Shown: positions 28,262 through 35,501 of the stretch, piece by piece | Position numbering within the stretch: the first letter of the stretch is position 1 | Layout: every line of letters starts with the position of its first letter | Assembly: GCA_020850615.1 (NCBI GenBank) | Contig: JADZEI010000055.1 | Coordinates: forward strand, 1 to 38,134 | From: Dehalococcoidia bacterium | GTDB lineage: Bacteria > Chloroflexota > Dehalococcoidia > Tepidiformales > Tepidiformaceae | Direction: 5' to 3' | DNA length: 38,134 nucleotides | Program-made: the position numbers and the translations under genes | Notes under the pieces: generated by a model | What the model was told of the DNA's origin: nothing | Databases searched by the model: none | What the model saw: the letters and a program-made list of their open reading frames with translations, nothing else

Positions 28262-28936
28262 CTATTTGGAGAGGAAGGTGAGCTGGGTGGCGTCGAAGGC
28301 GAGGGTGGTGCCGTTGGGGGCGCGGAGCTGGATGACTTTGGCGAACTCGGCGGCGACTTCGAGGGGGCCGGTGCGTCCGGCGGCGGGGATGACGGCGCCG
28401 ATGTCGGGCGGCTGGTTTTCGACGTAGCGGACGACGAGCACGCCGCCCTGCTGGAGGTCGCCGCCGATGCTGCCGGCCATGACGACGAGCCGGCCGCCGT
28501 TGTCCTCGATCGACCACGCGCTCGTGGGGAGGAAGACCTGGCTGGAGACCGGAGGGGTGAAGTCCAAGAGCAGGCAGCCATCGCCGAGCGGGGTGCAGGT
28601 GAGCGGCGGTCGCGGGGTTTCGGCGATGCGGGCGGCCTCGCCGGCCAGCCGTGCCTTCTTGGCCGCGTCCGCAGCGGGGTCGGGGTCCCGGCCGGCGGCC
28701 TGGAGCTCCTGGCTGCGGGAATCCCGCGCGATGGCCAGCTTCTCTTCGAGGCTGGTCCGAAGCTCCGGGGAGAGGTCGTCGCGGGCGAGCTCGGCTTCGA
28801 GCGCCCGGACCTGGTCGTCGACGTGCGAGGGGCCGTTCCGTGTGGCGAGCGAGACCAGCGGGATGTCGGCGGCAAGCGCGAGGACCAGCAGGAGGAGGAC
28901 GCTGCGCCGTTTGTGCCTGGCAATCCGCTGCATCAT
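28262..28936 (-). CDS. Hypothetical membrane-anchored or exported protein
   Basis: A 224-aa protein, not recognised. Residues 1-12 are basic, 13-32 hydrophobic (VLLLLVLALAADIPLVSLA) as a signal anchor, and 38-105 look like a coiled coil rich in Glu, Ala, Arg and Leu. Residues from 110 form a beta-rich domain with one Cys pair (TCTPLGDGC), ending in a strand ATQLTFLSK. The ATGATG start pair is preceded by GGAG about 9 nt upstream, and TAGTAT (28956-28961) is a plausible -10. It is oriented away from the GGDEF-like gene. Being the next gene upstream of the thiamine operon on the same strand is probably incidental, as that operon has its own promoter. Confidence 0.72.
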   Translation of the reverse strand: MMQRIARHKRRSVLLLLVLALAADIPLVSLATRNGPSHVDDQVRALEAELARDDLSPELRTSLEEKLAIARDSRSQELQAAGRDPDPAADAAKKARLAGEAARIAETPRPPLTCTPLGDGCLLLDFTPPVSSQVFLPTSAWSIEDNGGRLVVMAGSIGGDLQQGGVLVVRYVENQPPDIGAVIPAAGRTGPLEVAAEFAKVIQLRAPNGTTLAFDATQLTFLSK

Positions 28937-28955
28937 GGGACGACTCCGCGCATGG

Positions 28956-28961
28956 ATACTA
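28956..28961 (-). promoter_or_regulatory. -10 hexamer TAGTAT, hypothetical gene
   Basis: TAGTAT on the minus strand, 19 nt before the ATG pair and just upstream of its GGAG ribosome-binding site. Confidence 0.38.
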
Positions 28962-29086
28962 CACCCGCGGTGCCGTTCCGCGGCGGTGGAAGCGCGGCCG
29001 TGTCAATGACGGTGTGGCCTTCGCACGGGTGGACCGGTTTCGTGGCGTGCGGCTGACTTTAGTGGGGTGTGGTGGGAGTTCACCGG

Positions 29087-29116
29087 GGTGTCACTTTTTG
29101 TACCCGGAGTGACACC
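29087..29116. other. Inverted repeat GGTGTCAC-N14-GTGACACC
   Basis: An 8-bp perfect inverted repeat with a T-rich, 14-nt centre in the 260-nt divergent gap between the hypothetical and GGDEF-like genes. It could be an operator, a hairpin, or the end of a small mobile element. Confidence 0.5.
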
Positions 29117-29196
29117 GGGAGGATCCCCAGCGGGCCCTGTCCCTGACGATACTGGAGTCGAACGCCCTGCGTTACGACCCGCCCAGGGGACTCGCC

Positions 29197-30132
29197 GTGC
29201 CGCTGCCTCGCCGTTCTCGATCGTCCGAGCTCCCGCGGAGCCCGATGCAGCGGGCGGAGGCGCAGCGCAAGAACCGGCGCGTGCTCCTGGGGACGCTGGG
29301 CGTGGTGGGGGCGGCGGAAGTGGTGGCGACGGTGGCGATGCCGCCGCTGGGGGCGGTGCTGCTGGGCGCGACCGGGGCGGCGGCCTGGCTGACGCGCCGG
29401 AACGAGAAGCTGGCGGAGGCTCAGCACGCGAGCGAAGTGGCGCAGCTTCGCGACAACCGGGGTGACGCTGGCCTGGTCGACATCGAAACGGGCCTGCCGA
29501 ACCGGCAGCACCTGATTGACCAGGTGGCGCGCGAGGTGGCGCGCTCGGAGCGGTATTCGCAGGAGCTGACGGTCGGGATCGTTGAGATCATGCGGCTGCA
29601 GGAGCTGCAGCAGGTGTGGGGCGACACGACAGTCGAGAAGGCCGTGATGCACGTAGCGGACACGCTGAAGCGAGTGGTGCGGACATCGGACTTCCTGGCG
29701 CGGCTGGATGCGCAGCGGTTCGCGGTAGTGCTGCTGGGGTGCAACCTGGCGCAGGCGCAGGTCTTCGGCGACCGGGTGAACATGGCAGTGAGCAACCGGC
29801 CGCTGCAAGCGCGCGAAAACGGGCGGCTGCCGGTGTACGTGAACGTGTCGCTGAGCGCGATGGAGTACGAGCCGGGCAAGTTCCGGGGGCCGATGGACTT
29901 CATCAGCGCGGCCGGCGGCGAGGTGGATGTGTTCGAAGCCGCTCCGCGGCCTGTGGCCGGCGTGGTTGGCGAACCGCTCCAGGCGGTGGCGGTGGCGGCG
30001 CCGCAGGCATCGCCGCGGCGGAGCGCGGACCCGCAATCGCTGCGGCGGCAGCTGGTGCGGGACTACTACCCGGACGGGAAGTCGGACGACTTCGCGACGG
30101 CGTGGGGGAAGTTCCGGAGCAAGGCGAGCTAG
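29197..30132 (+). CDS. Degenerate GGDEF-domain membrane protein
   Basis: A 311-aa protein. Two hydrophobic segments at about residues 28-65 are followed by a GGDEF-like domain (about 93-230) that keeps DIETGLPNRQHLIDQVAREVARSERY and TLKRVVRTSDFLARL. The signature GG[DE]EF is replaced by DAQRF (171-175), so cyclase activity is not expected; it may bind GTP or c-di-GMP or only dimerise. A 60-residue linker and a C-terminal helix (LRRQLVRDYYPDGKSDDFATAWGKFRSK) follow. GTG at 29197 has AGGGGA six bases upstream. It lies directly before the flagellar operon, separated by a repeat-filled gap, which hints at a motility role. Confidence 0.78.
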   Translation: MPLPRRSRSSELPRSPMQRAEAQRKNRRVLLGTLGVVGAAEVVATVAMPPLGAVLLGATGAAAWLTRRNEKLAEAQHASEVAQLRDNRGDAGLVDIETGLPNRQHLIDQVAREVARSERYSQELTVGIVEIMRLQELQQVWGDTTVEKAVMHVADTLKRVVRTSDFLARLDAQRFAVVLLGCNLAQAQVFGDRVNMAVSNRPLQARENGRLPVYVNVSLSAMEYEPGKFRGPMDFISAAGGEVDVFEAAPRPVAGVVGEPLQAVAVAAPQASPRRSADPQSLRRQLVRDYYPDGKSDDFATAWGKFRSKAS

Positions 30133-30252
30133 CGGGCTGACGCGGGGCGGTGTCCTGGGGGCGCGCCTGCCCTCGCTCACGCGCGGGCTACTGCTGGCAC
30201 CGGCTGGTGGCGCCGTGGGTCGTGGGCTGACGCGGGGCAGGGTAAGCCAGTC
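30133..30252 (+). repeat. Repeat-derived intergenic segment
   Basis: The gap between the GGDEF-like gene and flbD (30133-30481) begins with two copies of GGGCTGACGCGGGGC (near 30135 and 30227) and a CGCGCGGGCTACTGC segment. The same modules occur next to the 160-bp array near 20008. No gene is seen. Confidence 0.5.
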
Positions 30253-30289
30253 CCGCGGAGCAGTGCTCCGCGGCTACGCCTGCGGCGCC
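30253..30289 (+). repeat. Hairpin-CTAC repeat element, plus orientation
   Basis: CCGCGGAGCA-G-TGCTCCGCGG (30253-30273), CTAC, then GCCTGCGGCG. It matches 20028 and, inverted, 17811. Confidence 0.78.
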
Positions 30290-30297
30290 GGGGTTCC

Positions 30298-30353
30298 GGG
30301 GCACGGGGCACGGGGCACTGGGCACGGGGAGCGGGGCGCGGGGCACGGGGTGG
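30298..30353 (+). repeat. Heptanucleotide repeat GGGGCAC, eight units
   Basis: Eight consecutive heptamers, four exact GGGGCAC and variants TGGGCAC, GGGGAGC, GGGGCGC, GGGGTGG. This is the longest heptamer run in the window. Confidence 0.88.
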
Positions 30354-30444
30354 GGTGACGGGTAGGGGACATCCCGGACGGTGTCAGGGAAGCGCGCAGT
30401 GCGGGCAGGGCGTTCCCCCAATGCTTCCTCCATGAGCGCATCCC

Positions 30445-30472
30445 TACTCTGGGAGGGAGCCCGGAGAGGAGG
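30445..30472 (+). promoter_or_regulatory. Candidate -10 and Shine-Dalgarno of the flagellar operon
   Basis: TACTCT (30445-30450) fits TANNNT, and AGGAGG (30467-30472) precedes the flbD GTG by 9 nt. No sigma-28 or sigma-54 motif was recognised. Confidence 0.4.
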
Positions 30473-30481
30473 GCGCCGGTT

Positions 30482-30682
30482 GTGATCGAACTCACGCGCA
30501 TCGACGGCACGACGTTCTACCTGAACCCGGACCACATCGAGCTGATGGAGGGTTCGCACGAAACCCACATCACGCTTTCGAACGGGCACAAGTACGTGTG
30601 CGCTGAATCGCCGGACGTGATCGTGGAGCGAATCGCGGAGTACCGGCGGTCGGCGTCGGCGATGCTGCGGAGGATTGCGTAG
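30482..30682 (+). CDS. flbD: FlbD-family flagellar protein
   Basis: A 66-aa protein of the FlbD/SwrD family (MIELTRIDGTTFYLNPDHIELMEG, then THITLSNGHKYVCAESPDVIVERI). In Bacillus the SwrD protein increases flagellar motor power, and the gene typically sits just before motA as here. Length is normal (about 60-75 aa). The GTG start has AGGAGG 9 nt upstream. Its TAG shares one base with the motA GTG, so expression is coupled. Confidence 0.9.
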   Translation: MIELTRIDGTTFYLNPDHIELMEGSHETHITLSNGHKYVCAESPDVIVERIAEYRRSASAMLRRIA

Positions 30683-31497
30683 TGGACATCGCGACGCTCC
30701 TCGGGCTGGTCCTGGTGCTGGTCGGCATCATCGGGGGGAACATCCTCGAGGGCGGCAACCCGATGGCCCTGATCAACCTGCCGGGGTTCATGATCGTGAT
30801 CGTGGGCACGCTGGGGGCGACGGCGATGTCGCAGCCGCTGCCGGTGCTGATGAGCGCGCCGAAGGGGATCATCGCGGCCTTCCTGGGCGGGGCGAAGCAC
30901 GACGCGGGCGGGACGGTCGACCTCTTCGTGAACATGTCGGACAAGGCGCGGCGGGAGGGCCTGCTGGCGCTGGAAGGCGACGTGGACAAGATCCACGACC
31001 CGTTCACGCGCAAGGGCGTGCAGCTGATGATCGACGGGACGGACCCGGAGTTGCTGCGGGAGATCATGGAGATCGACGCGGGCGCGCAGAAGGAGCGCGA
31101 CGCGCACACCTACGAGATCTTCGAGTTCATGGGCGGCATCGCGCCGACGATTGGCGTGCTTGGCGCGGTCATGGGCCTGATGGGCGTGATGGGCCACCTG
31201 GACGAGCCGGACCACATCGGCCCCGGCATCGCGACGGCCTTCGTGGCGACGTTCTACGGGGTGTTCACGGCGAACGCGCTGTTCCTGCCGATCGGCAAGA
31301 AGCTGCAGAACAACAGCAAGCACCAGCAGACCTACCTGGAGCTGGTCATCCAGGGGCTGATGTCGATCCAGTCGGGCGATAACCCGCGGATCGTGCGGGA
31401 GAAGCTGGAAGGGTTCCTCGCGCCCGGCCAGCGGAAGCGGGGTGGCGAGTCGGAGGGCGGGTCCGAGGGTGGCTCGAGCCGCAGGGAAGCGGCATGA
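30682..31497 (+). CDS. motA: Flagellar stator protein MotA
   Basis: A 271-aa MotA, the ion-channel stator subunit with four membrane helices. IATLLGLVLVLVGIIGGNILEGGNPMALINLPGFMIVIVGTLGA gives the first two helices. The large cytoplasmic loop carries charged residues that contact FliG. The TM3 signature IFEFMGGIAPTIGVLGAVMGLMGVMGHL contains the conserved Pro, and TM4 follows (IATAFVATFYGVFTANALFLPIGKKL). The tail after about 250 is Gly/Ser/Arg/Glu-rich. It starts at GTG overlapping flbD and ends with an ATGA overlap into motB. Confidence 0.95.
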   Translation: MDIATLLGLVLVLVGIIGGNILEGGNPMALINLPGFMIVIVGTLGATAMSQPLPVLMSAPKGIIAAFLGGAKHDAGGTVDLFVNMSDKARREGLLALEGDVDKIHDPFTRKGVQLMIDGTDPELLREIMEIDAGAQKERDAHTYEIFEFMGGIAPTIGVLGAVMGLMGVMGHLDEPDHIGPGIATAFVATFYGVFTANALFLPIGKKLQNNSKHQQTYLELVIQGLMSIQSGDNPRIVREKLEGFLAPGQRKRGGESEGGSEGGSSRREAA

Positions 31498-32246
31498 GCA
31501 AGAAGGCCGATGTCCCAAAGCCAGAAAACCACGAACGGTGGATCGTCAGCTATGCGGACATGCTGACGCTGCTGTTCGCGCTCTTCGTGGTGTTGTACGC
31601 GACGGGCAACCCGAACACCGAGAAGCTCAAGCAGGTGCGGGAATCGCTCGACGACGCGTTCAACACGGGCGTGCTGCAGGGTTCGAACGGGGATTCGCCG
31701 ATCTTCGAGGGCAGCGGGATTACGTCGAGCATCGCCAACATCAAGTCGGCGGACCTGGAAGCGATCGCCGAGGAGGTCGGCACGTTCGCGCAGACGGCGG
31801 GGCTGGACGGGAAGATCCAGATCCGTTCGGAGGCGGACCGGATCACGATCAGCCTGGCGGACAACCTGCTGTTCGATTCGGGGAGCGCGGAGCTCAAGCC
31901 GGGCAGCCAGGACGTGCTGCTGATGGTGGCGGGCGTGCTGAACCACCTGCCCAACGACCTGAAGATCGAGGGCCACACGGACAACGTGCCGGTGAACAGC
32001 CCGGACTACCCGACGAACTGGGAGCTCTCGGCGGCGCGATCGTCGACGGTGCTGCGGTTCCTGGTGGAGGCGGGGACGGTCTCGGGGGCGCGGATGGAGC
32101 TGGCGGGATACGCGGAGACGCATCCCATCGCGGATAACGCGACGGCGGAAGGGCGCGCCCTCAACCGGCGCGCGGACATCGTGATCATGTACCCGACGCA
32201 GGAGGACCTGGAGCGGGCCCTCAGCGCGGCAGGAGCCCAGCCATGA
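31494..32246 (+). CDS. motB: Flagellar stator protein MotB
   Basis: A 250-aa stator subunit with one membrane helix. The ion-carrying Asp is D22 in VSYADMLTLLFALFVVLYAT. The plug/linker (about 45-105) leads to the OmpA-like peptidoglycan-binding domain, with LLFDSGSAELKP, IEGHTDNVPVNSPDYPTNWELSAARSSTVLRFLV and NRRADIVI. Together with MotA it forms the proton- or sodium-driven stator anchored to the wall. Its ATG overlaps motA (ATGA), and its stop overlaps fliL (ATGA). Confidence 0.95.
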   Translation: MSKKADVPKPENHERWIVSYADMLTLLFALFVVLYATGNPNTEKLKQVRESLDDAFNTGVLQGSNGDSPIFEGSGITSSIANIKSADLEAIAEEVGTFAQTAGLDGKIQIRSEADRITISLADNLLFDSGSAELKPGSQDVLLMVAGVLNHLPNDLKIEGHTDNVPVNSPDYPTNWELSAARSSTVLRFLVEAGTVSGARMELAGYAETHPIADNATAEGRALNRRADIVIMYPTQEDLERALSAAGAQP

Positions 32247-32755
32247 TGAAGGACAAGAAGGTGCTGGCCGGGGGAGGCGTGCTGCTGCTCGCCCTCTTCT
32301 GGTTCTACATCAAGCCAAACTACGTAGACGCGAAGCCGCCGCCACCTCCGCCGAGCGAGGAGGAGATCGCCGCGGCGCCGAAGCCGACGCTGACGATCCC
32401 GGGGAAGGGCGAGGAGCCGCTGATCCTGAACCTGAAGAGCACGGGGACGGGGCAGGCGTACGCGAAGGTGGAGATCGCGCTGGAGTTCGAGGACCCGGAC
32501 CTGGAGTTCCTCGGGGTCAGCGGGCATGCGCTGGTGCTGAAGAACGAGGAGTTCGCCTCGCACATGGAGACGGAGGTCCACCGGATCCGGGACGCGATTT
32601 CGCGGGTGATCGGCGCCAAGACGCTCGCGGAGGTTTCGACCGTGGAGGGGCGCGAGGCGTTGAAGGAAGAACTGATCGAGGCCATCAACGAGGAGATGCA
32701 CACCCACCATGTCGCGAGCGTGTACTTCTCGAGCTTCGTGACCGACGGGCAGTAG
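32243..32755 (+). CDS. fliL: Flagellar basal body-associated protein FliL
   Basis: A 170-aa FliL with one N-terminal membrane helix ([17 protein letters not shown]), a proline-rich linker ([10 protein letters not shown]) and the extracytoplasmic FliL domain ([25 protein letters not shown], then [18 protein letters not shown]). The C-terminal [11 protein letters not shown] is characteristic. FliL supports stator function under load. It overlaps motB by ATGA and precedes the switch protein gene by 10 nt. Confidence 0.92.
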   Translation: MMKDKKVLAGGGVLLLALFWFYIKPNYVDAKPPPPPPSEEEIAAAPKPTLTIPGKGEEPLILNLKSTGTGQAYAKVEIALEFEDPDLEFLGVSGHALVLKNEEFASHMETEVHRIRDAISRVIGAKTLAEVSTVEGREALKEELIEAINEEMHTHHVASVYFSSFVTDGQ

Positions 32756-32765
32756 GAGGGGAGCG

Positions 32766-33908
32766 ATGTCCGACCCGAAGAGCATCCTGGCACAGCTCCT
32801 CTCGCCGGCGCAGGCGGAGGCGCTGAGCCTCGCAGGGGCGGAGGCGTGGGAATCGGCGGCGGGCTCGCTGGAGCTGCTGCTCGCGGGCACGCCCGGGCTG
32901 GCCTCGGCCGAGGCGCGGCTGGTGATGCCGGACGAGATCGTGGGCGAGTTCGCGGACCCGCACCTCGTCCTCCCGGTCGAGCTTTCGACGGCGAAGGACC
33001 AGTCGGCGAACGCCTACGTCATCGCCGGGACGGGCGCGGCGGCGGCGTTCTTCGATTCGGAGGCGGACGACCCGGGCGACCAGGAACAGCAGACGATCAT
33101 CATGGCGTCGACGATTGCGGCGCAGCTGATCCAGGCGATGAACGCGCAGGTGTTCGGGCGGTCGCCGGACGGGCTGGTGGTGTCGCTGGACGACGTGGCG
33201 GTGAACGCGATGCCGGAGCTGCTCGAGGCGATGGACGACCCGGCGCTGCTGCTCACGCTCGGGCTGGAGGTGGGGAAGCCGCTTTCGCTGCGGATGGTGC
33301 TGCCGGGCACGTTCCTGGACATCTTCGCGGGGGCGATGCCGGTGATGACGGCGGCGGAACCGGAGCCGGCGGCTGCACCCAAAGCGAGTGCGATCGACCC
33401 CTCGCTGGGGTTCACGCTTTCGGAAGACGACCTGGACGCGGCGGAGCTGATCGAGGACCCGCAGCCGATCCGGGCGGCGGCGTTCGCCGCGGCGCCGATG
33501 GGTGCGGAGCCCGTTGGCGCGGGCGCGGGGATTGGCGGCGGGAGCGCGGCGTTCAGCGAGCCGCCGCCGCGCGAGCCAACGCCGATCTCGGCGGCGCCGG
33601 CGTCGCACCGGGCGCGGTTCGCACCGCTGCCGGAGGCGGAGCCGGCGCGCCAGCGGAGCCCGATCGACATGCTCGCCGGGCTGCGGATGAACGTCTCGGT
33701 GGAGCTGGGGCGGACCGAGCTGACGGTGGCGGAGGTGCTGGGGCTGGGGCCGGGCTCGGTGATCGAGCTGGACCGGCTGGCCGGCGAACCGGTCGACATC
33801 CTGGTGAACGACCGGCTGATCGCGCGGGGCGAAGTCGTGGTCGTGGACGAGAACTTCGGCGTGCGGGTTGTGGAAGTGGTGCGCCGCGGGAAGGGTGACG
33901 AGGACTGA
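32766..33908 (+). CDS. fliN: Flagellar motor switch protein, FliN/FliY type
   Basis: A 380-aa protein. Residues 1 to about 200 resemble the CheC-like half of FliY/FliM ([11 protein letters not shown] near 62, [21 protein letters not shown] near 112, [20 protein letters not shown] near 165). A 105-residue Ala/Pro/Glu-rich linker follows, and a FliN/SpoA domain (about 305-375: [67 protein letters not shown]). The CheC phosphatase motif D/SxxxExxN reads with Gln for Glu (QAMN), so CheY-P hydrolysis is doubtful. SD GGAGG lies upstream. No fliM lies in the window. The stop overlaps the fliO ATG by one base. Confidence 0.85.
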   Translation: MSDPKSILAQLLSPAQAEALSLAGAEAWESAAGSLELLLAGTPGLASAEARLVMPDEIVGEFADPHLVLPVELSTAKDQSANAYVIAGTGAAAAFFDSEADDPGDQEQQTIIMASTIAAQLIQAMNAQVFGRSPDGLVVSLDDVAVNAMPELLEAMDDPALLLTLGLEVGKPLSLRMVLPGTFLDIFAGAMPVMTAAEPEPAAAPKASAIDPSLGFTLSEDDLDAAELIEDPQPIRAAAFAAAPMGAEPVGAGAGIGGGSAAFSEPPPREPTPISAAPASHRARFAPLPEAEPARQRSPIDMLAGLRMNVSVELGRTELTVAEVLGLGPGSVIELDRLAGEPVDILVNDRLIARGEVVVVDENFGVRVVEVVRRGKGDED

Positions 33909-34579
33909 TGAACAACCGGCCGGACCGCAAACGCCTGCTCTGGTTCGCCGCGATCGGCGGGGTGGTGCTGGCGGCGTTGCTGTTCGTGTCGATGATGGCG
34001 CCCTCGGCGCACCCGGGGGAGGAATCGCCGATCCTGCGGCCCCAGACGACCGCGGCCGGTTCGAGCGCTCCCGATGAGCAGCTCACCGGCCGCACGACCG
34101 TCCCGGCGGAGGCGGATACGGGCGGCGGCGGGGGATTCTCGCTCTCGGGCGGGGAAGCGGTCTCGCTGGCGTGGCGGCTGGCCCTGGCGGCGGTGATCAT
34201 CGGCGTCTCGATCGTAGGGTTGCGCTGGTGGGGGAAGCGGACCCAGGGGCCGCGGAGCACGACCGGCTTCATCCGCGTGGTAGACACGCTGGCGATCAGC
34301 AACGGACGGACGATCCACCTGGTGGCCCTGGGGGACCGCGTGATCGCGGTCGGGGCGACGACACAGCAGCTGACGCTGCTGAACGAGCTCACGGACGAGG
34401 AAGCGGCGGACGTGCTCACGGCGACGCCGGCGAACGGGAACGGGCAACAGCTCTCGACGTTCGCGGCGGAGCTGTTCGCCTCGATGCGGCGGACGGGGAC
34501 GGAGGGGCGGAGCGCGGGGACGCGGCGGGAGGCGGCGGTGGAGCGGGGGGAAGGGGCGGAGCCGACGATCGGGCGGTAG
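33908..34579 (+). CDS. fliO: Flagellar biosynthetic protein FliO
   Basis: A 223-aa FliO-like protein with a first hydrophobic segment (about residues 10-30, LLWFAAIGGVVLAALLFVS), a 60-residue polar linker, a second helix (about 86-107, LAWRLALAAVIIGVSIVGLRWW) and a FliO domain (IRVVDTLAISNGRTIHLVALGDRVIAVGATTQQLTLLNEL). FliO assists assembly of FliP rings in the flagellar type III export gate. The C-terminal 50 residues are low-complexity. The gene shares one base with fliN (TGATG). Unusually, fliP does not follow directly; a 0.9-kb repeat island intervenes. Confidence 0.88.
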   Translation: MNNRPDRKRLLWFAAIGGVVLAALLFVSMMAPSAHPGEESPILRPQTTAAGSSAPDEQLTGRTTVPAEADTGGGGGFSLSGGEAVSLAWRLALAAVIIGVSIVGLRWWGKRTQGPRSTTGFIRVVDTLAISNGRTIHLVALGDRVIAVGATTQQLTLLNELTDEEAADVLTATPANGNGQQLSTFAAELFASMRRTGTEGRSAGTRREAAVERGEGAEPTIGR

Positions 34580-34591
34580 GGCGGGGGCGGG

Positions 34592-34612
34592 TTCACGATT
34601 CACGGTTCACGC
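34592..34612 (-). repeat. Heptanucleotide repeat TTCACGN (GTGAAYC reversed), three units
   Basis: TTCACGA, TTCACGG, TTCACGC just after the fliO stop, in the same orientation as the copies at 23831 and 28175. Confidence 0.72.
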
Positions 34613-34619
34613 GGGATCG

Positions 34620-35290
34620 GGGCGGTGTCGAGCGCGGGCGCGGGGCGGCCGGGGCCTGCTGCGCCGCCCGGCGATACCGATTCGCGGCGGGGCCTATCGG
34701 GGTGGCATGCATTGGGCTTAGACGCTCGGGCCCACGAGGGGCCCGGCTACACCTGGTGGTATGGCCATCAAGCGCTGCCGCGGGGCGTGCCGGGCCTGCT
34801 GAGCAGCCCGGCGATCCGGGGGCGGAGCGGTGCCTATCGGTGGGGCAGGCGTTGGGCTTAGACGCTCGGGCCCACGAGGGGCCCCGGCTACACCTGGTGG
34901 TACGGCCATCAAGCGCTGGCGCGGGGCGTGCCGGGCCTGCTGAGCAGCCCGGCGATCCGGGGGCGGGGCGGTGCCTATCGGTGGGGCAGGCGTTGGGCTT
35001 AGACGCTCGGGCCCACGAGGGGCCCCGGCTACACCTGGTGGTACGGCCATCAAGCGCTGCCGCGGGGCATGCCGGGCCTGCTGCGCGGCCCGGCGATCCG
35101 GGGGCGGCGGCGGGGCCTATCGGTGGGGCATCCGTTGGGCTTGGACGCTCGGGCCCACGAGGGGCCCCGGCTACACCTGGTGGTATGGCCATCAAGCGCT
35201 GGCGCGGGGCGTGCCGGGCCTGCTGAGCAGCCCGGCGATCCGGGGGCGGGGCGGGGCCTTCGGTGGGGCATCCGTTGGGCTTAGACGCAC
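34620..35290 (+). repeat. Tandem array, about five units of 140-142 bp, inside the flagellar export operon
   Basis: The gap between fliO and fliP (34580-35501) is mostly this array. The marker CCCACGAGGGG recurs at 34731, 34871, 35012 and 35154 (spacings 140, 141, 142). Each unit holds GGGCCC-ACGAG-GGGCCC, then GGCTAC, a ACACCTGGTGGTA segment, a GCCGGGCCTGCT/AGCAGCCCGGC hairpin and a GGGGGCGGGG tract. The fifth unit swaps its hairpin for the element at 35290. Open frames across it (34171-35226 plus, 34593-35195 minus) are translated repeats. The remaining 35331-35470 shows no gene. Confidence 0.9.
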
Positions 35291-35330
35291 CGCCGAGGCT
35301 GGGCTCGGCGGACTACCGCTTCGCGGTGAG
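35290..35330 (+). repeat. Hairpin-CTAC repeat element closing the array
   Basis: Stem CGCCGAG/CTCGGCG (35291-35297 with 35304-35310), GACTAC, then ACCGC-TTC-GCGGT. It is nearly identical to the inverted copy at 12502-12546. Confidence 0.75.
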
Positions 35331-35470
35331 CTGGCGCGGAGCCCGGGCCTCCCGGACCTCGAATTGGCGGGGTGGTGGGAGCTGGGAATTCAGGGGTGCA
35401 GGGCGGCTTGTCAGGGTGAGCACCAATGCGGAATGGGCCTTTCCCGATAACTCTGTGAAGCGGCCGAACC

Positions 35471-35496
35471 TACCCTGAGGTCACCTTCAGAGGAGG
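35471..35496 (+). promoter_or_regulatory. Candidate -10 and Shine-Dalgarno for fliP
   Basis: TACCCT (35471-35476) fits TANNNT, and AGGAGG (35491-35496) precedes the GTG at 35502 by 5 nt. A separate promoter would be needed if the repeat island stops transcription from fliO. Confidence 0.4.
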
Positions 35497-35501
35497 CCGC
35501 C

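Noticed and set aside
34171-35226. Long plus-strand open frame (351 codons) over fliO and the repeat island, and the minus frame 34593-35195
   Set aside because: Translation is repetitive because it reads the 140-bp units; the first part shadows fliO. No start signals or domain.
19562-35330. CRISPR array
   Set aside because: Units are 140-160 bp and nearly identical throughout, with no short repeat/unique spacer alternation and no cas genes.
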